Below the pieces are notes generated by a model. It was not told the origin of the DNA. It made no database searches and was given only the letters and a program-made list of their open reading frames with translations. Shown in pieces: positions 30,258 to 39,177 of a DNA stretch of 64,000 nucleotides. The translations under genes and the position numbers were made by a program. The number at the start of each line of letters is the position of its first letter. Within the stretch, counting starts at the first letter, position 1. This DNA comes from Rhodococcoides kyotonense (lineage in GTDB: Bacteria; Actinomycetota; Actinomycetes; Mycobacteriales; Mycobacteriaceae): NCBI RefSeq assembly GCF_001645385.1, contig NZ_LVHI01000037.1:127588-191587 (forward strand). Reading direction: 5' to 3'.

Positions 30258-31666
30258 GCACTTGCTCCGATCTTCTCTGCCGCGACATCCGTCGGCCAAG
30301 CCATGTCGAATTCGCGTGCACCTTCGAGCCATTTCGTCAGCCGCAGCACCGCTTGGTCGGCGAAACGTGGCCCGGCGACCTGAATCCCGATGGGCATCTG
30401 CTCGGCGAAACCGAAGCAGATCGACGACGCAGGCTGCGCCGTCTGGTTGAACCACGCCGTGAAACTGCAGTGCGCCAACGGCTGTGCAGCATCGAGCCCG
30501 ACCGCTTCGGCACCGAACCCGATCGTCGGAATCACCGGGCTGATCACGAAGTCGAACTCACCCGTCTTCGCCCGCACGATCTCCTGTGCACGCATCACCG
30601 CGTCGGTATCCCGAGAGAACTGCGCGGCAGTGTATTTCGCCGCCCCGGAGGCCCAGACGGCGACGGCTGGGAGCACCTCGGACCGACGCGCTTCCGGAAT
30701 CGACTCCCACTCCGTCCGAGCTCGTACTTGGAACAGTCGATCGAGAGCCGGGTACGGATCCTCACCGAAGATCGGCGGCATCTCGGCGACAACGGCACCC
30801 GCTGCCTGCAGATGGCTTGCTGCAGAACGAACGACGGGGAGTACGTCGTCGGAAATGGTTGTGCCGTAGCCCATGTCGAGCATGACGCCGATGCGAAGTC
30901 CGGCAGGGCTGATAGGCGCGTGTATGTCGGCGGTGTCCTCGTAGGGCAGGCTCCAGGTGTCCCGCGGATCGGGGCGGGTGATGACGCGATACAGATCGAT
31001 GAGGTCGTCGACGGTGCGGGCCATGGGTCCGGCGGACCGCATCGTCGACGGCGCGAGATGCGGGATGCGCCCCTGCGTCGGCTTCAACGCGACCAACCCG
31101 CAGTGACCGGCCGGCAACCGGACGGACCCGGCGATATCCGAACCGACAGAACCGAACCCGATTCCCGACGCCAGCGAGGCCCCCGCACCGGAACTCGACC
31201 CGCCGGTGTTGCGGGAGAGATCCCACGGGTTCCGCGTGATCCCGTACAGGGAGCTGACGCCTGCGGCCATCATGCCCATGTCGGGCATCGTGGTCTTGCC
31301 GACGACGACCGCGCCCGCCTCCTTCAGCCGCGCAGCCGGGGGAGCGTCGACGGTCGACATCGGCAGGTCCGCATTCGCTTTCACACCGTGCCGCCATGGC
31401 ATACCGACCGCATGGATGCTGTCCTTGATCGTGACGGGAATGCCGTCGAGATCCGACAGCGCACGCCCGGTCCGGAGCCGGTTGGTCGCGTCCTGGGCGG
31501 CCTTTCTGGCACCGGGCTCGTCGATGTACGCGATCGCGTTGATCAGCGGATTCGTCGTCGCGATGTGGTCGAGGGTGGCGTCGAGGACGTCGGTGGGTGT
31601 CGACTCACCACTCGCGAAACTCGCACGGAGCTCCGCAGTGGTCTTGGTCAGCAGGGGATTGGTCAA
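30254..31666 (-). CDS. Amidase (amidase-signature family)
   Basis: The protein has 470 aa and starts at TTG 31666, preceded by AAGGAT at a good distance. The amidase-signature triad is visible: Lys in VTIKDSIHAVGMPW, the Gly/Ser-rich GGSSSGAGASLASG and the nucleophile region GSDIAGSVRLPA. The length is normal. It hydrolyses carboxamides to acids plus ammonia or an amine. In this operon it is likely to act before or after the M20 N-carbamoylase-like enzyme on the imported substrate. A 12-bp gap separates it from the M20 gene. Confidence 0.88.
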   Translation of the reverse strand: MTNPLLTKTTAELRASFASGESTPTDVLDATLDHIATTNPLINAIAYIDEPGARKAAQDATNRLRTGRALSDLDGIPVTIKDSIHAVGMPWRHGVKANADLPMSTVDAPPAARLKEAGAVVVGKTTMPDMGMMAAGVSSLYGITRNPWDLSRNTGGSSSGAGASLASGIGFGSVGSDIAGSVRLPAGHCGLVALKPTQGRIPHLAPSTMRSAGPMARTVDDLIDLYRVITRPDPRDTWSLPYEDTADIHAPISPAGLRIGVMLDMGYGTTISDDVLPVVRSAASHLQAAGAVVAEMPPIFGEDPYPALDRLFQVRARTEWESIPEARRSEVLPAVAVWASGAAKYTAAQFSRDTDAVMRAQEIVRAKTGEFDFVISPVIPTIGFGAEAVGLDAAQPLAHCSFTAWFNQTAQPASSICFGFAEQMPIGIQVAGPRFADQAVLRLTKWLEGAREFDMAWPTDVAAEKIGASA

Positions 31667-31678
31667 CGGAAGATCCTT

Positions 31679-32902
31679 CTACGAACTGGTCGCGATGTCG
31701 CCACGGACCAAGCGAGCCACGGTTTCGGTGAGCATCCGCACGCCGTCGACCATGTCGTCGTCGTGCGTCAGCTCCTTCTCGCTGTGGGAGATGCCGTCGA
31801 CGCTGGGGACGAACAGCATGACCGTCGGCACGATGTCCTTCATGTTCACCGAGTCGTGGCCGGCCATCGTCAGCATGCGTCGATACGACAGACCCAGGTC
31901 GGTGGCGGCCTTCTCGGCGAGTTCGACGCCCTCGCCCTGATAGCTGGTCGACGGCCGCAGCGACGAGGTGTCGATGCTGACCTGCACCTCGGTCTCCTGC
32001 TCGATGGCGTCGAGCAGCATCGCGTGCGCCTGCTCGAGAACGTCGGGATCCGACGACCGGATGTCGATCGCCATCGTGACCTTCGACGGAACGACGATGG
32101 GCGAGTTGGGCTCCACATCGAATTGGCCGACGGACGCGAGAAGGAGTCCGTCGTCGAACTTCGTCGTGAGTTCTCTGGCGGCGACGACGATTTTGCTGGC
32201 TCCGACGAGGGCGTCGTGCCTCATTGCCATATGCGTTGCGCCGGTGTGTGATTGTTCGCCGTGCACGGTGATCGAGTACTTCCGCGCCGCCCAGTTGGCC
32301 GTCACGATCCCGATCGTGGTGTCTTCCTTCTCGAGGATGGGGCCCTGTTCGATGTGGATCTCGGCGTAGAACGCGGCGGGGGGCGGAGTGCCGTCACCGT
32401 GGAAACCGATGTCGGACAGTGCCTCTCGGATGGTGACGCCAGCCCTGTCGGTGATGTTCAAGGTGTCCTCGACGTCGAACTTGCCGATGTACACCCCGCT
32501 TCCCATGACACTGGGGGAGAAGCGCGAACCCTCCTCGTTGAACCAGTTGACGGCTGCAACGTTGAATTGCGGAGTCAGAGAACCCTGTTCGACGCGGTCC
32601 GCGATCTCCCGGGCGGCGTGGGCGGCGGCGAGAACACCGTAGGCGCCGTCGAACTTCCCGGCCGTCGGTTGGCTGTCGAGATGCGAGCCGACGAGCACGT
32701 ACGGGGCGCCGGGTACGAACTCGATGGCCCCGTACATGTTGCCGACGGGATCGACCACGGTGGTGAGGCCGTGCCGGTCGAACCAGTCGGCGAGGAACCG
32801 CCTGGTCAGACCGTCTTCCGCGGTCGCTGCCTGCCGGTCGACGCCACCTGCTGCGGTGGCGCCGAACGAGGACATGGTCGTGAAGTCGTCGAGAAAGGTC
32901 AT
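31679..32902 (-). CDS. M20-family N-carbamoyl-L-amino-acid hydrolase / allantoate amidohydrolase-like enzyme
   Basis: The protein has 407 aa; its ATG at 32902 sits in TGATG with the symporter stop, and TTG 32905 is an alternative. Metal-site motifs of the hydantoinase/carbamoylase group are present: GSHLDSQPTAGKFDGAYGV, NWFNEEGSRFSPSVMGSGVY, EIHIEQGPILE and a late GHDSVNM. Such enzymes hydrolyse N-carbamoyl or ureido bonds with Zn, Mn or Co. Together with the amidase it points to an amide- or urea-linked nitrogen compound as substrate. Confidence 0.85.
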   Translation of the reverse strand: MTFLDDFTTMSSFGATAAGGVDRQAATAEDGLTRRFLADWFDRHGLTTVVDPVGNMYGAIEFVPGAPYVLVGSHLDSQPTAGKFDGAYGVLAAAHAAREIADRVEQGSLTPQFNVAAVNWFNEEGSRFSPSVMGSGVYIGKFDVEDTLNITDRAGVTIREALSDIGFHGDGTPPPAAFYAEIHIEQGPILEKEDTTIGIVTANWAARKYSITVHGEQSHTGATHMAMRHDALVGASKIVVAARELTTKFDDGLLLASVGQFDVEPNSPIVVPSKVTMAIDIRSSDPDVLEQAHAMLLDAIEQETEVQVSIDTSSLRPSTSYQGEGVELAEKAATDLGLSYRRMLTMAGHDSVNMKDIVPTVMLFVPSVDGISHSEKELTHDDDMVDGVRMLTETVARLVRGDIATSS

Positions 32903-34455
32903 CAAATCTTCTCCGGTGAGGCGATTTCCTGGATCTGTCCTTCCATGGACAGATCAGCGGGTGCGGTGCGGGTGGGGCGCTTGCCGACCTCGAACATTGC
33001 GTCGACGCGTGCTTTCTCCTCGTCCGTCGTTCCGGTCGCCTTGGAGACGATGAGGAAGACAGCGAGGTTGACGGCCATGCCGACGACGCCGCCGGTGAGG
33101 CTGCCGAGGCCGGGGATGTCGTCGGGGTAGATCGCGGTGAGCACGAGAGCGGTAACGAAGCCGCTGATCATGCCGGCGACCGCGCCCTTGCCGTTGCCGC
33201 CGCGCCAGAAGACGCCGAGGAACAGAGGAACGGCAAGCTGGACGACGCCCTGGTACGAGATCTGCGCGAGGAGTTGCAGCCGCGTCATGTTGAACGTGGC
33301 GTAGGCGACGATGGCGGCCAGAGCCATGAACGCGAGCATGCTTCCCTTGGCGACCTTGGTGAGCTGGCTGTCGGTCAGGGGACGCTTCTCGGAGTTGACG
33401 AGGTCGTTGGCGATCTGCAGGCCACACACCTGGACGCTGCCGTCGATGTGGCCCATGGACGCTGCGAACACCATGCAGGCGCCTAGGCCGAGAAGCCATG
33501 TGCCGCCGTAGCTTTCCATGATCGTGAACCAGCCGGTCTGCGGCGACTCCGCGACACCGACCATGACCGAGCCGGCGATGCCGACGAGCATGAGCAGCGA
33601 GTAGAAGACACCGGAGATCAGGACGGTGCGAATGGTGCCGGACTTCACAGCGCGGACGCTGGCGGCGGTGTAGATGCGCTGGAAGCTGGTCGGCCAGCAG
33701 AGCGATCCGACGACGCCGGTGAAGATGAGCGCGAACAGGTAGAACGGGCCGTAGGCGTCGCCGTCACCGGGGACGCGCAGGTACTCGTCGGCGACATCGC
33801 CCAAGGTGGCGAAGCTGATCGGGCCGCCGGCGACACCGGACAGCAGGATCAGGCAGAGCGCCGCGGAGAAGACGTACGCGACGAGGCCCTGGAACATGTC
33901 GGTCATGATCAGGCCGCGCATGCCCATCTTGACGGTCCAGTACTGGCGGATGACGATGACTGCGAGTCCGACGAACAGGCACGTCGTAACCGACCATGCG
34001 CCGGCCGTCGCGACCTGGAAAACCTCGCCGAGTGCCTGCATGCCGAGGACGACCCACGGGAACAGCGAGACGATACCGATGACGCTGGCGACGATCTTGG
34101 TGCCGCGCGAGTTGAAGCGCAGGCCCAGCAGGTCGGGCTGCGAGCGGAGGTTGTACTTCGCGCCCCAACGCCAGGCGCGGGTGGCCATGAAGTACATCAT
34201 CGCGACGCCGAGGCTGGAGTAGGCGAGACCGTAGAGGCCGAACACGCCTGCACCGCTGGCCAATCCGAAGAAGGCGATGAACACCGAGCCGGGCCACCAC
34301 GAGTTGACGTAGCTCATCGCGACGTACCAGGGGCCGTAGCTGCGGCCGCCGACGGAATACTCGTCGAACGATGGGCTTGTCTTCTGTTGCGTGGTGTAGA
34401 GGATGAAGATGACGATGGCGTAGAAGACCGCCAGCATTCCCAGCATGATCAACAT
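32902..34455 (-). CDS. Sodium:solute symporter (SSS family)
   Basis: The protein has 517 aa with about 13 hydrophobic segments. Typical SSS features include an N-terminal TM then SFDEYSVGGRSYGPWYVAMS, WWPGSVFIAFFGLASG, SQPDLLGLRFNSRGTK and FSAALCLILLSG. It imports an organic solute (amino acid, amine, urea or nucleobase) with sodium at the cytoplasmic membrane. It starts 2 bases from the end of the small DUF3311-like gene, as in many actinobacterial SSS plus small-protein pairs. Confidence 0.88.
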   Translation of the reverse strand: MLIMLGMLAVFYAIVIFILYTTQQKTSPSFDEYSVGGRSYGPWYVAMSYVNSWWPGSVFIAFFGLASGAGVFGLYGLAYSSLGVAMMYFMATRAWRWGAKYNLRSQPDLLGLRFNSRGTKIVASVIGIVSLFPWVVLGMQALGEVFQVATAGAWSVTTCLFVGLAVIVIRQYWTVKMGMRGLIMTDMFQGLVAYVFSAALCLILLSGVAGGPISFATLGDVADEYLRVPGDGDAYGPFYLFALIFTGVVGSLCWPTSFQRIYTAASVRAVKSGTIRTVLISGVFYSLLMLVGIAGSVMVGVAESPQTGWFTIMESYGGTWLLGLGACMVFAASMGHIDGSVQVCGLQIANDLVNSEKRPLTDSQLTKVAKGSMLAFMALAAIVAYATFNMTRLQLLAQISYQGVVQLAVPLFLGVFWRGGNGKGAVAGMISGFVTALVLTAIYPDDIPGLGSLTGGVVGMAVNLAVFLIVSKATGTTDEEKARVDAMFEVGKRPTRTAPADLSMEGQIQEIASPEKI

Positions 34456-34456
34456 G

Positions 34457-34744
34457 TCATTCTCCAGAAAGGGGTGCGGTAGCGGGGAGGAGGTCCTCGT
34501 CGAGTTCGCCGCGGATGTCCTCGACGATGTAGAGGCCCCAGAGGGTGAATCCGAGGACGAGCCCGTTGATCAGCCAGTACATGATGGAGAACGGAATTCC
34601 GAGGATCTCGAAGCGAATTCCGCTGCCCCACATGTAGAGCGGCGGGAACAGAGCGAAGAGCAGAGCGAGTGCGTAGATGCCGCCGAAGAACGTGGTGATC
34701 GTCCTCCGGTCGAGGCCGCGAATGTACTCTTTCATGTGCGTCAT
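34457..34744 (-). CDS. Small two-TM protein (DUF3311-like) paired with symporter
   Basis: The protein has 95 aa; ATG 34744 overlaps the phosphatase stop (ATGA), and ATG 34735 is also possible. It has two hydrophobic helices, IYALALLFALFPPLYM and MYWLINGLVLGFTLWGLY, and an acidic C-terminus. Small proteins of this type sit directly before SSS symporters and probably are accessory subunits, as in YhdT/PanF-type pairs. The assignment to DUF3311 is from pattern only. Confidence 0.7.
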   Translation of the reverse strand: MTHMKEYIRGLDRRTITTFFGGIYALALLFALFPPLYMWGSGIRFEILGIPFSIMYWLINGLVLGFTLWGLYIVEDIRGELDEDLLPATAPLSGE

Positions 34745-35505
34745 CCTTGGTTGACTATTTTGAGAACCGAGTCGTGGACTGCTCCGTTGGAGGCAATGCC
34801 GTTGCCTCCGTCGAACTCTCGCACTCCGTCGAGCGAGGTGAACGTGCCGCCGGCCTCTTCGATGATGACCGGCATGGGGGCGAGATCGTAAGCCTGCGTG
34901 GTGTAGTCGACGATCGCTTCGGCCTGGCCGCTCGCGACCATCATGTAGCCGTACGCGTCGCCCCAGGTGCGGACGACGGCTCCGGCGGACTGGAGATCGA
35001 TCAGCGCGTCGGGATGCCAGTCCTCGAGCCACGTCGCCATGACGTAGGCGCCGTCGAGTTCCGTTTTGTCCGAAACGTGCACTTGCCTGCCGTTTTTGAA
35101 GCAACCCTTGCCCCGCTCGGCGTGCATCAGGACGTCGGCGCTGGGCAGGTTGATAACGCCGGCGACGACGGTGCCGTCCTCTTCCAGCGCGATCAGGTTG
35201 GCGTACAGGGGAACTCCGTGGACGAAGGACTTGGTGCCGTCGATCGGGTCGACGATCCAGCGGTAGCCCGATGTTCCTTCTGTTTCGCCGAACTCTTCGC
35301 CGAGGAAGCTGTCGTCGGGGTAGTGCTTGGTGACTTCGGCGCGGATGTGCTGTTCGATCTCCCGATCCGCTTGCGTAACAGGGGAACCGTCCTGTTTCGC
35401 CTCGACCGTCAACGCCGCCGTATCGAACCAGCGGCGTGCGATCTCACCGGCCGAGCGGGCGAGCTCGACGCCGAGTGCGGCGCGCGCCGACCGTGAATCT
35501 TCCAC
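34741..35505 (-). CDS. Inositol-monophosphatase/histidinol-phosphatase-like enzyme
   Basis: The protein has 254 aa and starts at GTG 35505, seven bases after AGGGAGG; longer in-frame sequence runs into the regulatory region. The IMPase motifs GEEFGE, WIVDPIDGTKSFVHG and YDLAPMPVIIEEAGG (the usual W-D is Y-D) are present, as in the HisN-type branch. It is a Mg-dependent phosphate monoesterase. It is the first gene of the operon, so in this pathway it probably removes the phosphate from a kinase product; a role in histidine synthesis is less likely given the neighbours. Confidence 0.85.
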   Translation of the reverse strand: MEDSRSARAALGVELARSAGEIARRWFDTAALTVEAKQDGSPVTQADREIEQHIRAEVTKHYPDDSFLGEEFGETEGTSGYRWIVDPIDGTKSFVHGVPLYANLIALEEDGTVVAGVINLPSADVLMHAERGKGCFKNGRQVHVSDKTELDGAYVMATWLEDWHPDALIDLQSAGAVVRTWGDAYGYMMVASGQAEAIVDYTTQAYDLAPMPVIIEEAGGTFTSLDGVREFDGGNGIASNGAVHDSVLKIVNQG

Positions 35506-35591
35506 AGTGGTGCCTCCCTTGTGCGGCTTCGCCGCCCGTGCGTGAATAGTTGTAGTGGGCTCGTACTTTCCGAACACGGGTAACGATCCGC

Positions 35592-35610
35592 GTAGACCAT
35601 TTCTGGTTTT
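35592..35610. promoter_or_regulatory. 19-bp operator-like motif, copy 1
   Basis: The sequence GTAGACCATTTCTGGTTTT contains the palindrome ACCA-TTTC-TGGT. It lies between the phosphatase operon and the divergent GntR gene. An identical 19-mer occurs upstream of the amine oxidase operon (38959-38977). On the minus strand both are preceded at similar distance by a TCACAC element. It is likely the site of the GntR regulator. Confidence 0.6.
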
Positions 35611-35764
35611 ACTCATCGCGTGTGAACTGCGTGTAACACGAGTCCGGGATGAGATGACGTAGACCGCCGGCAGTGTTAATCGTGTGTAAATCTGCTGGTA
35701 GATGGTCATTTCGGGGTGTGGAGGCGGGTTAGATTGTCCTGACGTGATCGAAGGAGGTGGGCCG

Positions 35765-36517
35765 GTGCTGTTGAGGGAACACACCCATGCCGCTTTGCTG
35801 CGTCTTGTCGACGAGCTCGAGCAGCGATCGGTTGCCCGACTGCCGCCCGAGCGGGAGTTGGCAGAGCGTTTGGGTACCTCGCGTACGACGGTCCGCAAGG
35901 CGCTCGACCAGCTCGAACGCGACGGCGTGATTCGCCGACAGAAGGGGCGCGCAGGCGGTGCCTATCTGACGTCCGTCGCGCCGGGGTCACCGTCGCCGGA
36001 AAGCGCATGGTCGGTGTGCGAAAGCCGTCGGTTGCTCCGAAGCCTGAACACGGTCAAGGGTGTCCCACAGATGTTGCACGAGCAGGGTTTTCGCGACGGC
36101 ACCAAGGTGATCTCGGCGCGGATGACGACGCCGTCGGCCGACGCAGCTCGCGTCCTCGGCGACGGGCCCGTTGTGTCGTTGCTGCGCTTACGATTTGCCG
36201 ATGGAGACACGCTGTCGCTGGAGCAGATGTACCTCAGCGGAAGCATCTGTGGGCCGGTGTTGGAGACACCATTGAACTCGGTGTACGAGACGCTGCGCAG
36301 CAACCTCGGAATCTCGGTCTGCATGGCCGACGAGTCGATCGAGTTGGCCATGGTCACGCAGCCGGTCGGGTCGCTGCTGGGTCAGCCGGCGGGAACGCCG
36401 ATCTTGAAGCTGGAGCGCATTGGATACGACCAGCAGGAGCGGCCCGTCGAATACTCGGTGGACCTGTTCCGGGCGGATCGGACGCGGTTGAAGGTGCGCA
36501 GCGCTACGCGCCTGTGA
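35765..36517 (+). CDS. GntR/HutC-type transcriptional regulator
   Basis: The protein has 250 aa and starts at GTG 35765, seven bases after AAGGAGG (35751-35757). The N-terminal winged helix LPPERELAERLGTSRTTVRK is GntR. The C-terminal UTRA-like ligand domain (FADGDTLSLEQMYLSG, then PILKLERIGYDQQERPVEYS) puts it in the HutC subfamily. It is divergent from the phosphatase-symporter operon, with the palindromic motif between them, so it probably controls that operon and the amine oxidase operon in response to a pathway metabolite. Confidence 0.88.
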   Translation: MLLREHTHAALLRLVDELEQRSVARLPPERELAERLGTSRTTVRKALDQLERDGVIRRQKGRAGGAYLTSVAPGSPSPESAWSVCESRRLLRSLNTVKGVPQMLHEQGFRDGTKVISARMTTPSADAARVLGDGPVVSLLRLRFADGDTLSLEQMYLSGSICGPVLETPLNSVYETLRSNLGISVCMADESIELAMVTQPVGSLLGQPAGTPILKLERIGYDQQERPVEYSVDLFRADRTRLKVRSATRL

Positions 36518-36550
36518 GGGGCTTCGCCCACGTGAGGGGCTTCGCCCATG

Positions 36551-36590
36551 TGTGCGGAAATACATAGCCCGCTATGTATTTCCGCGCACA
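36551..36590. terminator. Bidirectional hairpin terminator between gntR and amine oxidase genes
   Basis: CGGAAATACATAG and its complement CTATGTATTTCCG form a perfect 13-bp stem around a 4-base loop, extended by TGTG/CACA. It lies between convergent genes. Its core resembles the hairpins at 39111 and 52547. Confidence 0.75.
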
Positions 36591-36604
36591 TGCGACGAAG
36601 TCGG

Positions 36605-38548
36605 CTAACAGCAATGCCCGCCGGTCTTCGGGGTTTCCGGGGCCAAGTCGAGCATCGGGTTACCGTCGAAGAACCCCGTCGGCTTCAGGTGCAGGCTGAC
36701 GTGACTGACCGGCATGACGGGCCAATCCTCGGGACGCACGACGTGATGCGCGGCAATCGTCGGCCAGATGACGAGGTCGGCGTCTTCCAATGAGCGGTTC
36801 TGCGCGGTGTATTTCTCGAGACCGTCGTGGCCCGGGTTCTGCGCCACGTATTCACCGGCGGCGTAGCGCTCACGTTCGGCGTAGGGCGTCGCCCAGAGGT
36901 GCTTCGTCGCGAACCCGCCGCGGCGAGCCTGCTGCGAACCCGGTTGCGCGAGAGGCAACGCGACGGCGCCCGACGGTTCGATCTTGTACCCGATATGCCC
37001 ACCGAGCTTGTTCTTCTTGTCGGCGTTGGCAATCAGCCATGTCCGCGCCTTCAACGGGTCGGCGACGCGTTGCGCCTCGGACTCGGTGGTCAATTGCCGC
37101 TTGGTTTGTCGCCACGCATTGCCGTGCGGGTTCTCCGGTCCGACGGGTACGGCCTCGGCCTCCAGCTCGTACAGATTGTTCCGCTCCCCATCGACTTTCA
37201 TGTCCAGACGCACGCTGAAGAAGTGCTGGTGATGCGGCCCGTACAGACCGGGTGCGACGAGGGTGCCGAACTCCGGAGTCCGGCCGGGCTCGATCGCGCC
37301 GGTGGAGATGATGCCTGTCAGTTTGATCTCGAACTCGATCGACCCGTCGAGGTAGAGGTGCCAGTAGAACCCGTAGTCGTAGTTTCCGACCGTCGCGAAG
37401 AACGACACCACCAGGCGGCGATTGCGTCGCACCTGTCCGAGATTGTCCCGGAAGTCGGTGTGCTTCCACCCGATGCTGTAGTCCTCTTCGTGCATGCAGA
37501 TCGCGTTCGGAAGCTCGATGGGCTGCCCGTCCTGATCGTTGACATATGCGTCCAAATAATGGATCTCGCCGAGGCAATCGCAGCCCAGCTGAAGCGAATT
37601 CGCAAGCACGCCGAGCCCGTATTCGCCCTCGTCGAAGACGTTCTTGTTCCATTGACTGTCGCCGGGATCGCCGTAGGGCACATACATCTCGGACAGCGAC
37701 GCGCGGTGGATCACCGGTCTCACGGTGCCGCGATCGACGTAGTTGACGTCGTGCAGCACGAGCCCCTCGCGGGGTGTGAAGCCCACGCGCAGGCGCCAAT
37801 TCGCCCATACGACGTAGTGGCCGTCGACCGTGAACGACGGTCCGTCCGGCTGCGTGATGTCGATGGTCTTCATCGGCGCCCGCTGCTCGGCGTAGTGCGG
37901 TACGTTGCCGGGGCGTTCGTAGAATCCGGGCAGGTAGTTGCCGGGTGACTGGGGGAGCGGCACGACGCCGGTGTCAGCGACCTCGACGACTTCCATCGTG
38001 TCCATATCGACTGTGACAACCAAGTTTTCGACGGGTCGCGCGTAGCCGTTCTCCTGTGCCTCGCTGCGGACGAACGTCAGGGGACGCGCAAGCCGTCGGC
38101 CACCGGGGTTGTCGTCGTCCATCGTGTGGCCGCTGGCCCACTTGTCGACCATCGCGAGGCTGAAGTCGGTGACGCCACGCTTGATCATCGCCTCCTGCCA
38201 GCGGGGGTCGGCCTTGATGACGTCCTCGCACTGCAGGAACTCTTCGAGGGTGATGGGCGGTTGCGCGTCGGCGATCTCGGTGTAGCTGACGACGCTGTCG
38301 GTGGTGAGGGAGACGATGGCTTCGAACGTGGCGTGGGCAGCGCGGTCACGGAGAACGATGAAGGCACGTCGGTCCGCATGTGATCGACGAAGCTGCTCTT
38401 TCGACGGCTCGTTCAGCTCGATATACACGAAACGCGCGGATGGCGTGAGGTTCTGCTCGCGGACCACGATGGCCGACGCCTGCGAAATCTCCTGCGGACT
38501 CAGCGGCTCGAGCGGGTGGACGGTGGCGGGCGCGAACGTGTCGGTCAT
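36605..38548 (-). CDS. Copper-containing primary-amine oxidase
   Basis: The protein has 647 aa, the full length for the bacterial family. It oxidatively deaminates primary amines to aldehydes with release of ammonia and hydrogen peroxide. The topaquinone-forming Tyr is in VGNYDYGFYW (about residue 390), and the Cu ligands include HQH in PHHQHFFSV (about 441) with a third His further on. The catalytic base region YVPYGDPGDSQW is also seen. No signal peptide is visible, so it is cytoplasmic. Its start overlaps the upstream membrane-protein stop (ATGA). The shared operator motif suggests co-regulation with the symporter/amidase operon. Substrate (tyramine, histamine, phenylethylamine or an aminoalcohol) is unknown. 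Confidence 0.93.
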   Translation of the reverse strand: MTDTFAPATVHPLEPLSPQEISQASAIVVREQNLTPSARFVYIELNEPSKEQLRRSHADRRAFIVLRDRAAHATFEAIVSLTTDSVVSYTEIADAQPPITLEEFLQCEDVIKADPRWQEAMIKRGVTDFSLAMVDKWASGHTMDDDNPGGRRLARPLTFVRSEAQENGYARPVENLVVTVDMDTMEVVEVADTGVVPLPQSPGNYLPGFYERPGNVPHYAEQRAPMKTIDITQPDGPSFTVDGHYVVWANWRLRVGFTPREGLVLHDVNYVDRGTVRPVIHRASLSEMYVPYGDPGDSQWNKNVFDEGEYGLGVLANSLQLGCDCLGEIHYLDAYVNDQDGQPIELPNAICMHEEDYSIGWKHTDFRDNLGQVRRNRRLVVSFFATVGNYDYGFYWHLYLDGSIEFEIKLTGIISTGAIEPGRTPEFGTLVAPGLYGPHHQHFFSVRLDMKVDGERNNLYELEAEAVPVGPENPHGNAWRQTKRQLTTESEAQRVADPLKARTWLIANADKKNKLGGHIGYKIEPSGAVALPLAQPGSQQARRGGFATKHLWATPYAERERYAAGEYVAQNPGHDGLEKYTAQNRSLEDADLVIWPTIAAHHVVRPEDWPVMPVSHVSLHLKPTGFFDGNPMLDLAPETPKTGGHCC

Positions 38549-38913
38549 CGAAGCTCCTGCAATCTGTTGGGACGAAACTCGGCGGGGACTCGGCGGGTGC
38601 GGACGAAGACGACGAACGCCGCCAGCGCGAGCTCGGCTGCAGCGATGGCCGACGCGGCCGTCATGCTCGGTTGGCTCGCGGCGTGGCCGGTGTGGTGATG
38701 GCCGGATGGGAACGACGAATGTGCCAGCAGCATCCCGGCGCTCGACGCCGCCACCATCACCCAGGTGCGGTTACCCGGTGACCTCCACAGGTCGACGGCG
38801 CAGAACAGGCACAGGACGGCCATGGCGACGATGGCGATCCCTGCGTCGTTCATCGTGAGGTGGAGGTACGCCGACAACACCGCAAGGGCAGCGGCGATGC
38901 GATTGATCCACAC
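38545..38913 (-). CDS. Small multi-TM membrane protein with His-rich loop, coupled to amine oxidase
   Basis: The protein has 122 aa and starts at GTG 38913 after GGGGAGG. It has four hydrophobic segments; the loop between the third and fourth reads FPSGHHHTGHAASQ. The gene is translationally coupled (ATGA) to the copper amine oxidase gene and shares its promoter. I do not recognise a family. The His cluster hints at metal binding, perhaps copper supply to the oxidase, but that is inference. Confidence 0.65.
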   Translation of the reverse strand: MWINRIAAALAVLSAYLHLTMNDAGIAIVAMAVLCLFCAVDLWRSPGNRTWVMVAASSAGMLLAHSSFPSGHHHTGHAASQPSMTAASAIAAAELALAAFVVFVRTRRVPAEFRPNRLQELR

Positions 38914-38958
38914 TGTCGGTCACCTCCCCGTCCGTCCTTCGTGCTTCCGACGGTAGGG

Positions 38959-38977
38959 GTAGACCATTTCTGGTTTT
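38959..38977. promoter_or_regulatory. 19-bp operator-like motif, copy 2
   Basis: GTAGACCATTTCTGGTTTT, identical to 35592-35610, with palindrome ACCA-N4-TGGT at 38963-38974. It lies 46-64 bases upstream of the GTG start of the membrane protein/amine oxidase operon. The flanking TCACAC element and an A/G-rich spacer are also partly shared. Confidence 0.6.
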
Positions 38978-39110
38978 CGTCCCTTGTGTGAGGGGGGTGT
39001 TACGTAGTAGAGGTCGATCGGTGCAATAGCGGATCCGCGTAACTCTCGTGAATGGCGATGCGGTTGGAACCGGGCCGGCTGAGGACTTCCTCGATCTCTG
39101 GCAGTGTGGT

Positions 39111-39158
39111 CCTTGTGAGCGGAAATGTATAGCCCGCTACACATTTCCGCTCACAAGG
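39111..39158. terminator. Strong hairpin terminator
   Basis: A 22-bp stem beginning CCTTGTGAGCGGAAATGTA, one G-T pair, and a 4-base loop CCCG. It lies just downstream of the minus-strand pRiA4b-type gene, 19 bases past its stop codon. Confidence 0.75.
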
Positions 39159-39177
39159 CGCGGTCTGCGTCGGTGCG

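Noticed and set aside
28739..30383. Long plus-strand ORFs over the phosphotransferases
   Set aside because: Antisense to two genes with clear kinase motifs; composition is that of a shadow frame.
30176..32251. 691-codon plus-strand ORF
   Set aside because: It is antisense to the amidase and M20 genes, has low-complexity Arg/Gly/Asp-rich sequence and no family signature; it is a high-GC shadow.
36827..37948. 373-codon plus-strand ORF
   Set aside because: Antisense to the copper amine oxidase, whose catalytic motifs are all in the other strand.
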